A DNA stretch of 64,000 nt, taken from JAKSSE01 sp045597645. Its GTDB lineage: Bacteria > Bacillota > Clostridia > Lachnospirales > Lachnospiraceae. This document shows, piece after piece, positions 50,004 through 58,720 of this stretch. The DNA lies in contig JAZLKM010000002.1 in assembly GCA_045597645.1 (NCBI GenBank), positions 124,001 through 188,000 of the forward strand, written 5' to 3'. The notes beneath the pieces were generated by a model that ran no database searches, had not been told where the DNA came from, and was given only the letters and a program-made list of their open reading frames with translations. Every line of letters starts with the position of its first letter. Position 1 is the first letter of the stretch. Both the position numbers and the translations under genes were made by a program.

Positions 50004-51281
50004 TCATTTGAGTGATGCTAAAGTATCATAGAATGTAGGATAAGATATATTGACACATTCGCCATGTATTATATCAGTGTCTCCAGATGCAACTAGGCTT
50101 GCAACTGTAAATGCCATTGCTATTCGATGATCGTCGTAAGAATTTATATTAGCGCCTCTAAGTGCTGTCGCACCATTTATTATCATACCATCATCTGTAG
50201 GCGTAATATCAGCACCCATAGCTTTTAAATTAGTTACTACTGTATCAATGCGATTTGACTCTTTTACCTTCAATTCAGCAGCATCTTTGATAGTAGTAAC
50301 TCCTTTGGCCTGAGTCGCCATTATGGCGATTACAGGTATTTCATCTATAAGAGCAGGAATAATATCACCTTCAATGGTTGTTGCTTTTAAATCGGGAGTA
50401 TATTTTACGAGAAGATCGCATACTGGTTCGCCAGAAGCGGTTCTTTCATTTAGCTTTTGTATGTTACCTCCCATTTTAAGTGCAACTTGCAATACACCGT
50501 CACGTGTGGGATTTATGCCTACATTTTTTATGAGAATCTCAGAATCTGGTGTAATTAGTCCTGCAACGATAAAAAATGCAGCAGAGCTTATATCACCGGG
50601 TACAAGTACTTTTTGCCCAACTAATTTAGGTGATGGAGTTATTGTCGCAGTATTACCATTAGAGATAATTTCACCGCCAAATCCGTTTATCATAAGCTCA
50701 GTATGATTTCTAGATAAAACAGGTTCTGTAACAGAAGTCTTGCCTTCGGCATACATACCTGCTAATAGGACGCAGGATTTGACCTGCGCTGATGCTACGG
50801 GGCTAACGTAATCAATTCCCTTTAATGATGAGGGATTGATAATAAGTGGAGCACAACCGTTTCCAGAAGCAGATTTTATATTCGCACCCATTTGAGTTAA
50901 TGGGTCAATTACACGCTTCATTGGACGGGTATTTAGTGAAGCATCTCCCGACATTTCACTGGAGAATTTTTGCCCTGATAATATGCCGGCCATAAGCCTT
51001 GTGGTAGTACCACTGTTGCCGGTGTCTATTATCCCAAGTGGTTCATTAAGACCATATAAGCCTTTTCCATGAACGAGGATACGTTCAGAATTTTCTTCTA
51101 TAGTAATCCCCATTGACCTAAAGGCACCCATAGTTGAGCGACAGTCCGCGCTGTCAAGGAATCCTTTTATTTCAGTGAGCCCTTCAGATAATGCGCCTAG
51201 CATTATTGAGCGATGCGATATTGACTTGTCGCCAGGTACGGTAAGCTCACCTCTTAGGTTTGATCTTGGTGAAAGAATCAT
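50004..51281 (-). CDS. aroA: 3-phosphoshikimate 1-carboxyvinyltransferase (EPSP synthase)
   Basis: AroA joins PEP to shikimate-3-phosphate in the chorismate pathway. The 425-residue product has VPGDKSISHRSIMLGALSEG (about 15-34), GNSGTTTRLMAGIL (about 87-100), the SAQVKSCVLLAGMYA block and SYDDHRIAMAF near the C-terminus. AAGGAG precedes the start on the minus strand. It lies one base after tyrA, so both form an aromatic amino-acid unit. Glyphosate class was not assessed. Confidence 0.97.
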   Translation of the reverse strand: MILSPRSNLRGELTVPGDKSISHRSIMLGALSEGLTEIKGFLDSADCRSTMGAFRSMGITIEENSERILVHGKGLYGLNEPLGIIDTGNSGTTTRLMAGILSGQKFSSEMSGDASLNTRPMKRVIDPLTQMGANIKSASGNGCAPLIINPSSLKGIDYVSPVASAQVKSCVLLAGMYAEGKTSVTEPVLSRNHTELMINGFGGEIISNGNTATITPSPKLVGQKVLVPGDISSAAFFIVAGLITPDSEILIKNVGINPTRDGVLQVALKMGGNIQKLNERTASGEPVCDLLVKYTPDLKATTIEGDIIPALIDEIPVIAIMATQAKGVTTIKDAAELKVKESNRIDTVVTNLKAMGADITPTDDGMIINGATALRGANINSYDDHRIAMAFTVASLVASGDTDIIHGECVNISYPTFYDTLASLK

Positions 51282-51282
51282 T

Positions 51283-52380
51283 TTAGCTCCTTCTTATCGT
51301 ATATTTGTTTTCCTTTAATAATTTGATAGCTTTTTCGCAAGAATCGTTATCGTAAAAAGCAAGTCGTAACACGCCCCATACAAATTCACGATTATGGATA
51401 ATATTCATATCCTTTATGCTTATATGCGCGTCTGCTAATATTGTTGCAACTTTAGCGATTGAACCTTCTACATCCTCGATATCAGTGTAAAAGCAGTACT
51501 CTGTGGATGCGGGGCCTTTGCTTCGTACAGGCAAGGAATCACGATATTCCTTTGCGTTCGAGATATATTTTTTTATCTCACTGCCGTTGGAATTACTAAT
51601 GATATCCCTTATATAAGCTAATTTTTCTTGATATAGATCAATAAGTGGTAAAATGGCATCTTTGTTTGAAAGGAAAATTTCCTCCCACATAGTTGGGTCG
51701 GAAGCTGCAATTCGAGTCGTATCCCTAAAGCCGCCTGCAGCGATTGCAGGGAGTACTTCATTCGGGTCATCTATTGATGCAACCGCAGCAACTAAAGCAA
51801 ATGCAACAGCATGTGGAAGATGACTGATAGCCGCTACAAACTGATCATGAGATTTGGCATCCAAAATGTATGGAATGCATCTAAAACCTTTTATAAATTC
51901 ATAAAAACTTTGGACTTTAGTCTTAGGAATTGAATCTGAAGGAGTCAAAAGATAGTATGCATTTACATATAAATCGGCAGACGATGCATCATATCCAGAC
52001 TTTTCACTTCCCGCCATAGGATGACCACCTATAAATTGGCTAGAAAGACCAAGTTTTTCTACCTCATCACATATATCGCCTTTTACAGAACCAGCATCAG
52101 TCAATACTGTATCATCAGAAAGATATGGTTTTAAATCAGTCAAAAATTTAGTATTAACAATGACAGGGAGGCAAAGGAAAATATAAGTACTTTTACCAAT
52201 TTCATCTAGAGATGGGTTACATGTGTTGTTAATCACACCATCTTTGTAAGCCAACTCAATTACAGACTCGGTGCGATTGTAACCAAGTATTCTAATGTTT
52301 GGATAATATCTTCGCATAGTTTTGGCTAAGGAGCCACCAATGAGCCCCATGCCTACTATACATACAGTAATATTTGACAT
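51283..52380 (-). CDS. tyrA: Prephenate dehydrogenase with C-terminal ACT domain
   Basis: TyrA oxidatively decarboxylates prephenate toward tyrosine. The 365-residue product has an N-terminal Rossmann motif GMGLIGGSLAKTMRRYYP, the GGHPMAGSEKSGYDA and AISHLPHAVAFAL catalytic blocks, and a C-terminal ACT-like domain (about 290-365, starting YCFYTDIEDVEGSIAKVATILADA) that probably binds tyrosine for feedback control. AAAGGCGAG precedes the ATG. It is first in the minus-strand tyrA-aroA unit and divergent from icd. The 198-base divergent gap is AT-rich, and I could not assign either promoter with confidence. Confidence 0.95.
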   Translation of the reverse strand: MSNITVCIVGMGLIGGSLAKTMRRYYPNIRILGYNRTESVIELAYKDGVINNTCNPSLDEIGKSTYIFLCLPVIVNTKFLTDLKPYLSDDTVLTDAGSVKGDICDEVEKLGLSSQFIGGHPMAGSEKSGYDASSADLYVNAYYLLTPSDSIPKTKVQSFYEFIKGFRCIPYILDAKSHDQFVAAISHLPHAVAFALVAAVASIDDPNEVLPAIAAGGFRDTTRIAASDPTMWEEIFLSNKDAILPLIDLYQEKLAYIRDIISNSNGSEIKKYISNAKEYRDSLPVRSKGPASTEYCFYTDIEDVEGSIAKVATILADAHISIKDMNIIHNREFVWGVLRLAFYDNDSCEKAIKLLKENKYTIRRS

Positions 52381-52578
52381 GACTCGCCTTTCTAGGGGTT
52401 ACGCTTGTCTAAATATACCATATATTGTAAGATATTCATAACATTTTTATGTTTTCAATTAGGATTTTTATTATTAAAAGTCTTTACATTATGATATATA
52501 TTGTGGCAAATTATTATATTATGTTAGGGGCTAGATTATTACACGTAGGCTAGTGATTCTAGAAAAAGAGGTGCTGTG

Positions 52579-53790
52579 ATGAAGAAGATACAGATGACTA
52601 CTCCGTTAGTAGAGATGGATGGAGATGAGATGACCAGAATTCTCTGGCAGATGATTAAGGATGACTTGCTATTGCCTTTTGTTGATCTGAAGACAGAGTA
52701 TTATGATTTGGGATTAGAAAATAGAAATGCTACCGATGATCAGGTAACTGTCGATAGTGCAAATGCCACCAGAAAATATGGTGTTGCTGTCAAATGTGCC
52801 ACAATAACTCCTAATGCTGCACGTATGAGTGAGTACAATCTTAAGGAGATGTGGAAGAGCCCAAATGGCACAATCCGAGCTATTCTTGACGGTACAGTGT
52901 TCAGAGCACCGATTATTGTTGATGGTATTCTTCCTAATGTACGTACCTGGCAAAAGCCTATTACGATTGCAAGACATGCATATGGTGATGTCTATAAGAA
53001 CACTGAGCTTAAAGTTAAAGCAGGCTCAAAGGTTGAGCTTGTAATGACAGATAAAGATGGAAATGAGACTAGATGCCTGGTGCATGATTATAAGAGCGAT
53101 GGAGTTGCGCAAGGATTACACAATCTCTGTCCATCTATAGAGAGCTTTGCCAGAAGCTGCTTTGAGTACGCTCTTAGTGTTAAACAGGATATTTGGTTTG
53201 CTACAAAAGATACAATTTCAAAGCAGTACGATCACACATTTAAAGATATATTCCAAGAAATCTTTGATGCAGAATATTCTAAGAAATTTGAAGCGGCAGG
53301 TATTACCTATTTTTATACCTTGATTGATGATGCCGTAGCTCGTGTAATGAAATCTGAGGGCGGATTCATATGGGCTTGTAAGAATTACGATGGTGATGTT
53401 ATGTCTGACATGATTTCATCAGCATTTGGTTCACTGGCTATGATGACGTCGGTACTTGTATCTCCTAATGGATTTTTTGAGTATGAGGCCGCTCATGGCA
53501 CTGTTCAGAGACATTATTACAAGCATCTTAAGGGAGAGGAGACCTCGACAAATTCAGTAGCTACAATTTTTGCATGGTCTGGAGCTCTCAGAAAAAGAGG
53601 TGAGTTAGACAATAATGATGAGCTTATGGCTTTTGCTGATAAGCTTGAAAAAGCATGTATAGAGACTATTGAAAATGGAACAATGACAAAGGATCTAGCT
53701 CTCATTACAACACTTAAAGACGTAAAAGTAGTAAATAGTGAGGACTTTATTCTTGCTATTGCAGACAGATTGAAAGGTATGCTTGACTGA
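52579..53790 (+). CDS. icd: NADP-dependent isocitrate dehydrogenase, eukaryote-type
   Basis: Icd oxidises isocitrate to 2-oxoglutarate, supplying glutamate carbon and NADPH. ATG 52579 is preferred over GTG 52576 because of spacing from GAGGTG (52568-52573). The 403-residue product belongs to the subfamily II (eukaryotic-like) enzymes, with VEMDGDEMTRILW (about 12-24), SPNGTIRAILDGTVFRAPI, the DDAVARVMKSEGGFIWACKNYDGDVMSD block and EAAHGTVQRHYYKHLKGEETSTNSVATIFAW. It is followed two bases later by an ABC-F gene. Confidence 0.97.
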   Translation: MKKIQMTTPLVEMDGDEMTRILWQMIKDDLLLPFVDLKTEYYDLGLENRNATDDQVTVDSANATRKYGVAVKCATITPNAARMSEYNLKEMWKSPNGTIRAILDGTVFRAPIIVDGILPNVRTWQKPITIARHAYGDVYKNTELKVKAGSKVELVMTDKDGNETRCLVHDYKSDGVAQGLHNLCPSIESFARSCFEYALSVKQDIWFATKDTISKQYDHTFKDIFQEIFDAEYSKKFEAAGITYFYTLIDDAVARVMKSEGGFIWACKNYDGDVMSDMISSAFGSLAMMTSVLVSPNGFFEYEAAHGTVQRHYYKHLKGEETSTNSVATIFAWSGALRKRGELDNNDELMAFADKLEKACIETIENGTMTKDLALITTLKDVKVVNSEDFILAIADRLKGMLD

Positions 53791-53792
53791 TC

Positions 53793-55727
53793 ATGGTTTT
53801 ATCATGTTCACATATAAATAAAGCTTATGGGGGAGACGTAATCCTAGATGACGTCTCCCTGCTTTTAGAGGAGAAAGAAAAAGCAGCAATTATTGGTGCT
53901 AACGGAGCAGGCAAATCTACTTTGCTTAAAATCATTGCTGGAGTGGAGCAGTCAGACTCTGGGGATATTGGCATTAGTCATAATGCGACTATAGGTTATC
54001 TTTCTCAGCATCAGGATGAAGCACTTTCTGGTACTATTCGGGAAGTGATTATTTCAGCACGACCGGATATATTAGAGATGGAGGAGAAGCTACGCAATAT
54101 TGAGAGTAAAATGAATGAACTTTCAGGAGATGAGCTAACTTCTTTGCTACATGAATATGACCGGATTCACAACATTTTTGACCGAGAGGGTGGCTACTCA
54201 TATCGAAGCGAAGCTCTAGGAGTACTTAGGGGACTGGGGTTTTTGGAGAGCGAATATGATAAGCCTGTAAGCCAGTTGTCAGGAGGCCAAAAGACTCGTG
54301 TTGCATTGGGGAGACTTCTTGTTCAAAAGCCTGATGTATTGCTTTTGGATGAGCCAATAAACCATTTGGATTTATCTAGCGTTTCTTGGCTAGAAGGCTT
54401 TTTGCTTGCGTATCCCAAAGCGGTTCTGATAATAGCACACGATAGGTATTTCCTAGATAAAGTTGTCACAAAGGTGATAGAAATAAGTAAGCATAAATCA
54501 ACTATGTATAAAGGAAATTATACTGCTTTCAGAGAAAAGAAGGCCATTGTGGAGACTGCAGAGCTTAATGCATATGAGAAGCAACGCAGAGAAATTGAAC
54601 ATCAGGAGGCTGTAATACAAAAACTGGAGTCGTTTAATCGAGAAAAATCTATAAAACGAGCTGAGAGTCGTAAAAAAATGCTGGACAAAGTGGAACGCTT
54701 AGAAAAGCCGACTGAAGAGCTCTTAGATATGAAGCTTTCGCTTAAGGCATTGAGACGAAGCGGAGAAGATGTGCTTTTTGTAGATGATTTAGAAAAATCG
54801 TACAATGGTAAAACTTTGTTCACAAATTTGTCTTTTGAAGTGCATAGAGGCCAGAGAGTGGGGCTGCTAGGCGATAACGGAACAGGAAAATCAACGATTT
54901 TAAAAATAATAAATGGTCTTGTTACACCTGAAAAAGGACAGGTCACATATGGCACGCAGGTGGATGTAGGCTACTATGACCAGGAACAGCAACTGTTAAA
55001 TATGGATTTGACTGTTTTTGATGAATTGCATGAGACATATCCGTATTTAAATAATACTCAGATAAGAAATACACTGGGCGCGTTTTTATTTAGGAATGAC
55101 GATGTCTTTAAAAAAGTTGGAGACTTATCGGGTGGCGAGCGCGGTAGAGTTTCATTGGCGAAACTGATGCTTTCTGGATCGAATTTTTTGATACTTGATG
55201 AGCCAACTAACCATCTTGATATGACCTCGAAGGAAATTTTAGAGGATGCTCTTAATGAATTTGAGGGAACTGTATTATTTGTATCACATGATAGATATTT
55301 TATAAACAGAGTTGCGGATGTAATATTGGAACTAGATGGATGCCATATAACAAAGTATCTGGGAAATTATGATGATTATGTTGCAAATAAAGAGGTACGA
55401 CTTGATTTGACAAATAATAGTGCTTCTAAACCTAGCTTGGATACATCTTCCCAATCCCAGATACATCCATCAGACGATGGGAAGCTAGACTGGCAGGCCG
55501 CTAAGGAGGAAAAAGCTAGAAAAGCAAAGCTTCAGAAGGAACTAAAAAATACTGAGGAAGCAATAGACGCCACTGAGAAGCGTAAAAAGGAGCTTGAAGA
55601 TATGCTTTGGGATCCTAATATAGCGACAAATTCGGTTAAATTACAGGAAATTACGAATGAAATAAATCAGTGTGATGATAAGTTGCTTGAGCTTATGGAA
55701 AAGTGGGAGGAACTTAGCATCGAATAG
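53793..55727 (+). CDS. ABC-F family ATPase (YdiF-like)
   Basis: ABC-F proteins bind the ribosomal E site and rescue or regulate translation. The 644-residue product has two ABC domains without membrane parts: Walker A GANGAGKST (about 35-43) and GDNGTGKST (about 358-366), signatures LSGGQKTRVALGRLL and LSGGERGRVSLAKLM, and DEPxNHLD in both. A charged linker carries NREKSIKRAESRKK, and a C-terminal coiled coil ends the protein (about 570-640). No Shine-Dalgarno is seen; the start lies two bases after icd, so it may be coupled. The YdiF-like layout argues for housekeeping over antibiotic resistance. Confidence 0.92.
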   Translation: MVLSCSHINKAYGGDVILDDVSLLLEEKEKAAIIGANGAGKSTLLKIIAGVEQSDSGDIGISHNATIGYLSQHQDEALSGTIREVIISARPDILEMEEKLRNIESKMNELSGDELTSLLHEYDRIHNIFDREGGYSYRSEALGVLRGLGFLESEYDKPVSQLSGGQKTRVALGRLLVQKPDVLLLDEPINHLDLSSVSWLEGFLLAYPKAVLIIAHDRYFLDKVVTKVIEISKHKSTMYKGNYTAFREKKAIVETAELNAYEKQRREIEHQEAVIQKLESFNREKSIKRAESRKKMLDKVERLEKPTEELLDMKLSLKALRRSGEDVLFVDDLEKSYNGKTLFTNLSFEVHRGQRVGLLGDNGTGKSTILKIINGLVTPEKGQVTYGTQVDVGYYDQEQQLLNMDLTVFDELHETYPYLNNTQIRNTLGAFLFRNDDVFKKVGDLSGGERGRVSLAKLMLSGSNFLILDEPTNHLDMTSKEILEDALNEFEGTVLFVSHDRYFINRVADVILELDGCHITKYLGNYDDYVANKEVRLDLTNNSASKPSLDTSSQSQIHPSDDGKLDWQAAKEEKARKAKLQKELKNTEEAIDATEKRKKELEDMLWDPNIATNSVKLQEITNEINQCDDKLLELMEKWEELSIE

Positions 55728-55729
55728 CA

Positions 55730-55747
55730 TTGTTATATTTCTAACAA
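55730..55747 (+). promoter_or_regulatory. Rex operator
   Basis: TTGTTA-TATTTC-TAACAA is an 18-bp site with perfect palindromic arms, matching the Rex box. It ends five bases before the -35 of the rex promoter, which points to autoregulation by the NADH/NAD ratio. Confidence 0.88.
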
Positions 55748-55752
55748 ATTGT

Positions 55753-55782
55753 TTGACACTGTCATAATTATTCTTATATAAT
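55753..55782 (+). promoter_or_regulatory. rex promoter
   Basis: TTGACA (55753-55758), an 18-bp spacer and TATAAT (55777-55782) form the promoter between the Rex box and the AGGAGA (55808-55813) of rex. Confidence 0.75.
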
Positions 55783-55819
55783 TGTCATATATGACTATTT
55801 TTTAACAAGGAGAAGGGCA

Positions 55820-56455
55820 GTGGAAAATAGTATTTCAAAGGCTGTAATTAGGAGAATGCCTAGATATTATAGATATCTCGGGGAGCTATTAGAGGAAGGA
55901 ATTGAACGCATATCCTCAGGTGAGCTTAGTCAAAGAATGCATGTTACCGCGTCGCAGATCAGGCAGGATTTGAATAATTTTGGAGGATTTGGCCAGCAAG
56001 GTTATGGATATAATGTTCAGTATCTTCATGATGAAATTGGCAAGATACTTGGACTAAATGAGATGCACAATGTGATTATTATTGGTGCAGGTAATTTAGG
56101 GCAGGCAATTGCAAATTATGCTAGGTTTGAGAGAGTAAGCTTCAAAGTTATAGCTTTGTTTGATGTTAATCCGGCAATGAAGGATAAGACCATTAGAGAT
56201 ATTCCTGTATACATGCTTAGCGATTTGCCTGAGTTTGTAAAGAACAACAAAGTTAATATAGCAGCATTGACTTTGCCTAAAAAAGAGGCAGAACCGGTAG
56301 CTCAGCAAGTTGTAGATTTAGGCATAAAGGCAATCTGGAATTTTGCCCACGTAGATTTGGACACCTTTGGTGAAGAAATAACTGTAGAAAACGTGCATCT
56401 TTCAGATAGCTTAATGCAGCTTTCGTACAAAATTGCGGAGAGAAAACGAGGATGA
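55820..56455 (+). CDS. rex: Redox-sensing transcriptional repressor Rex
   Basis: Rex represses fermentation and respiration genes when NAD+ is high and releases DNA when NADH rises. The start is GTG 55820 behind AAGGAGA. The 211-residue product has an N-terminal winged helix (ISKAVIRRMPRYYRYLGELLEEG, then SGELSQRMHVTASQIRQDLNNFGGFGQQGYGY), the Rossmann motif IIIGAGNLGQAIANY (about 84-98) and the C-terminal swapped helix. A perfect Rex box precedes it. The last four bases overlap the next gene (ATGA). Confidence 0.97.
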   Translation: MENSISKAVIRRMPRYYRYLGELLEEGIERISSGELSQRMHVTASQIRQDLNNFGGFGQQGYGYNVQYLHDEIGKILGLNEMHNVIIIGAGNLGQAIANYARFERVSFKVIALFDVNPAMKDKTIRDIPVYMLSDLPEFVKNNKVNIAALTLPKKEAEPVAQQVVDLGIKAIWNFAHVDLDTFGEEITVENVHLSDSLMQLSYKIAERKRG

Positions 56456-57180
56456 GTAATACTACCTCTGAGAATGAAAATAAAGATTTCCTTGCAGCAT
56501 TGCAGGGAGTAAAAGTGCCACTTTTGGTTTTGGATCAGAAGTGGCACAGATTATTTGCGCTTAATGGAAAACCGGAAAATGTTACGCTTCTTGAAAAAGA
56601 GGAACGAGAGCTTCTAGAACTGCAGGGGCATCTTAACGATGAAATAAAGAATCTAAAAATTGTAAAAGCTAAGCTTATGGCAAACGTTGTTGCTAATATG
56701 GAAGGTGCTAACACTCAGAGCGCAGATATGGATAAGCAGAGGGCCGACGATAAGCGTTTGTTAGAGGAAACACAACAAAAAATTGCTGATGATGTGGATA
56801 AATTAGCCGAATTGCCCTCGCTTTTAGCTGAGGTTAATAAAAATCTTATGCTTGCGACTATGGATTTTTGCTATAATAAGATGCGTACAAATACCACTGA
56901 AGTTAAAGAGATTACAAAGTGGATTCAAGATGTACGCCTGGAACTTAAAAAGAACATAATCAAAAAGCAGAATAGAGAGCTTAATAACAAAGAAATTTAT
57001 AGTTATATGCATGATATATTTGGCATGGAACTAGTTAATGTCTTTGATTTATCATATGATGGTTTCGATTTAGGCATAGCAGATGAGAAAAGCGACGAGG
57101 AGAAAGCGCTTGACGCTGCACAGGCGAAAAAGGAAGCTGGCCGAAAAAAAGAGAACATCAACGTACCGGATGAGACTTAA
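56452..57180 (+). CDS. Coiled-coil protein coupled to rex, unknown function
   Basis: This 242-residue protein overlaps rex by four bases (ATGA), so it is translated with it. It has a short N-terminus with LLVLDQKWHRLFA (about 24-36), a long charged coiled coil (about 45-180), the IKKQNRELNNKEIYSYMHDIFG stretch (about 166-187) and a Lys/Glu-rich C-terminus. There is no signal peptide or membrane segment. I do not recognise the family. A good terminator follows directly. Confidence 0.82.
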   Translation: MSNTTSENENKDFLAALQGVKVPLLVLDQKWHRLFALNGKPENVTLLEKEERELLELQGHLNDEIKNLKIVKAKLMANVVANMEGANTQSADMDKQRADDKRLLEETQQKIADDVDKLAELPSLLAEVNKNLMLATMDFCYNKMRTNTTEVKEITKWIQDVRLELKKNIIKKQNRELNNKEIYSYMHDIFGMELVNVFDLSYDGFDLGIADEKSDEEKALDAAQAKKEAGRKKENINVPDET

Positions 57181-57181
57181 G

Positions 57182-57209
57182 ACTCTGCCTGCTAAGGCAG
57201 AGTTTTTTT
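57182..57209 (+). terminator. Terminator after the rex-coupled gene
   Basis: An 8-bp stem (57182-57189 with 57196-57203, loop TGCTAA) is followed by TTTTTTT (57203-57209). The nnr ribosome site starts two bases later, so nnr needs readthrough or a promoter within the preceding gene. Confidence 0.85.
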
Positions 57210-57220
57210 ATGGAGGGGAT

Positions 57221-58720
57221 ATGAAAGCGGTTGTAAGTAGTGAACTGATGAAGGCTTTTGACAGCTATACAATTGATAAAATTGGATTATCTCAGGATGT
57301 TCTTATGGAACGAGCGGCTTTATATGCTTTTGATCATATTGCTTCTGTCGCCGGAGAAGGAAAAAACAACATTCTTGTGGCATGCGGACCTGGAAATAAC
57401 GGAGGCGATGGTCTGGCACTAGCGAGGTTATTATATTTTCACGGTCTTGATGTGAAAGTGTTTATGCCCCAAAAAACAAGTAAATTATCAGCTGGTTGCA
57501 TTAGGCAGTTGGAAATATGCAAAAATATTGGAATTGAGGTAATAAACGATTTGCCCCAAAGCTGTGATATTGTTGTAGACGCCCTTTTTGGCGTAGGTCT
57601 AACTCGTAATATTGATGGCGAATATGCTGATATTGTAAGAGCACTAAATAGTTATAGTGGTTATAAAGTGGCGTTAGATATTCCGTCTGGAATAAATAGT
57701 GACACTGGCCAGGTAATGGGCCTGGCATTTGAGGCAGACGTTACAGTAAGCTTTGGACTGATAAAACAAGGGCAGCTACTATATCCTGGCAGAAGTTTTT
57801 GCGGACGACTTCTAGTGGGTGATATTGGTATATATCCTAACAGTGACGTGGGAGAGGTCTCTTGCTTTACATTAGAGCAGTCGGATATCTGTGAACTATT
57901 ACCTCCCAGAAAAGTTGATTCAAATAAGGGTACATATGGGCGAGCATTGATTATTGCTGGATCAAATGATATGGCAGGAGCAGCTGTGCTCGCTGCAAAA
58001 GCTGCATATTTATCTGGTGCGGGATTGGTGAATGTATTCACTAGTGAATCATGTAGAGAAATAGTGTTAAAATCGTTACCTGAAGCTGTGCTTACTACTT
58101 ATAATGATAACGATTATAAGGATAAGCTTGTTAATGCGATAAATAGTGCCACATCAGTATTAGTGGGACCCGGGCTCGGACAATCTCAAACATCTGCGGA
58201 TATAGTGCGTATAACAGCAAATTATGCCAGGCAAGAATTGGTAATGGATGCGGATGCTTTAAATATTTTAGCCCAGGACAATGACATTATAAATAACATA
58301 AAGACATCCTTGACCATTACACCACACATGAAAGAAATGAGTAGATTGTCTGGGAAAAGTATAAATGAACTTAAGTCAGATAGATGCACTATGGCTGCTG
58401 ATTATGCAAAAGCAAATAACATGACTGTAGTAATGAAAGATGCCTGTACCGTTATTGCTTATCCAAATGGAGATACTTTTATTAATACGAGTGGGAATCC
58501 TGGGATGAGTACAGCGGGTTCAGGAGATGTATTGGCAGGTCTTTTGGCAGGACTTCTGGCTCAGGGAGTAAAAAGCAATGTGGCGCCACAATTAGCAGTA
58601 TTTATTCATGGCTTTGCAGGTGATATTGCAGCGAAAATAAAGGGATTACATGGACTTATGGCGTCTGATATAGCAGATGCATTGCCGATAGCGATGGGAG
58701 TAAGTGATGGAAAAATTTAA
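57221..58720 (+). CDS. nnr: Bifunctional NAD(P)H-hydrate epimerase/dehydratase
   Basis: The enzyme repairs hydrated NAD(P)H: the N-terminal part epimerises NAD(P)HX and the C-terminal part dehydrates it with ADP. ATG 57221 follows GGAGGGG (57212-57218); the frame open upstream to 57083 runs inside another gene and is rejected. The 499-residue product has the YjeF-N region (QDVLMERAALYAFDHI, VACGPGNNGGDGLALARLL) and the ribokinase-like domain with GNPGMSTAGSGDVLAGLLAGLLAQG. It overlaps alr by 14 bases. Confidence 0.95.
   Translation: MKAVVSSELMKAFDSYTIDKIGLSQDVLMERAALYAFDHIASVAGEGKNNILVACGPGNNGGDGLALARLLYFHGLDVKVFMPQKTSKLSAGCIRQLEICKNIGIEVINDLPQSCDIVVDALFGVGLTRNIDGEYADIVRALNSYSGYKVALDIPSGINSDTGQVMGLAFEADVTVSFGLIKQGQLLYPGRSFCGRLLVGDIGIYPNSDVGEVSCFTLEQSDICELLPPRKVDSNKGTYGRALIIAGSNDMAGAAVLAAKAAYLSGAGLVNVFTSESCREIVLKSLPEAVLTTYNDNDYKDKLVNAINSATSVLVGPGLGQSQTSADIVRITANYARQELVMDADALNILAQDNDIINNIKTSLTITPHMKEMSRLSGKSINELKSDRCTMAADYAKANNMTVVMKDACTVIAYPNGDTFINTSGNPGMSTAGSGDVLAGLLAGLLAQGVKSNVAPQLAVFIHGFAGDIAAKIKGLHGLMASDIADALPIAMGVSDGKI

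Noticed and set aside
52381..52578. Divergent tyrA-icd gap searched for promoters
   Set aside because: Several AT-rich hexamers exist, but none gives a convincing -35/-10 pair with normal spacing on either strand.
57083..57220. 46-residue N-terminal extension of Nnr
   Set aside because: It runs inside the upstream coiled-coil gene and through a terminator; ATG 57221 has GGAGGGG.
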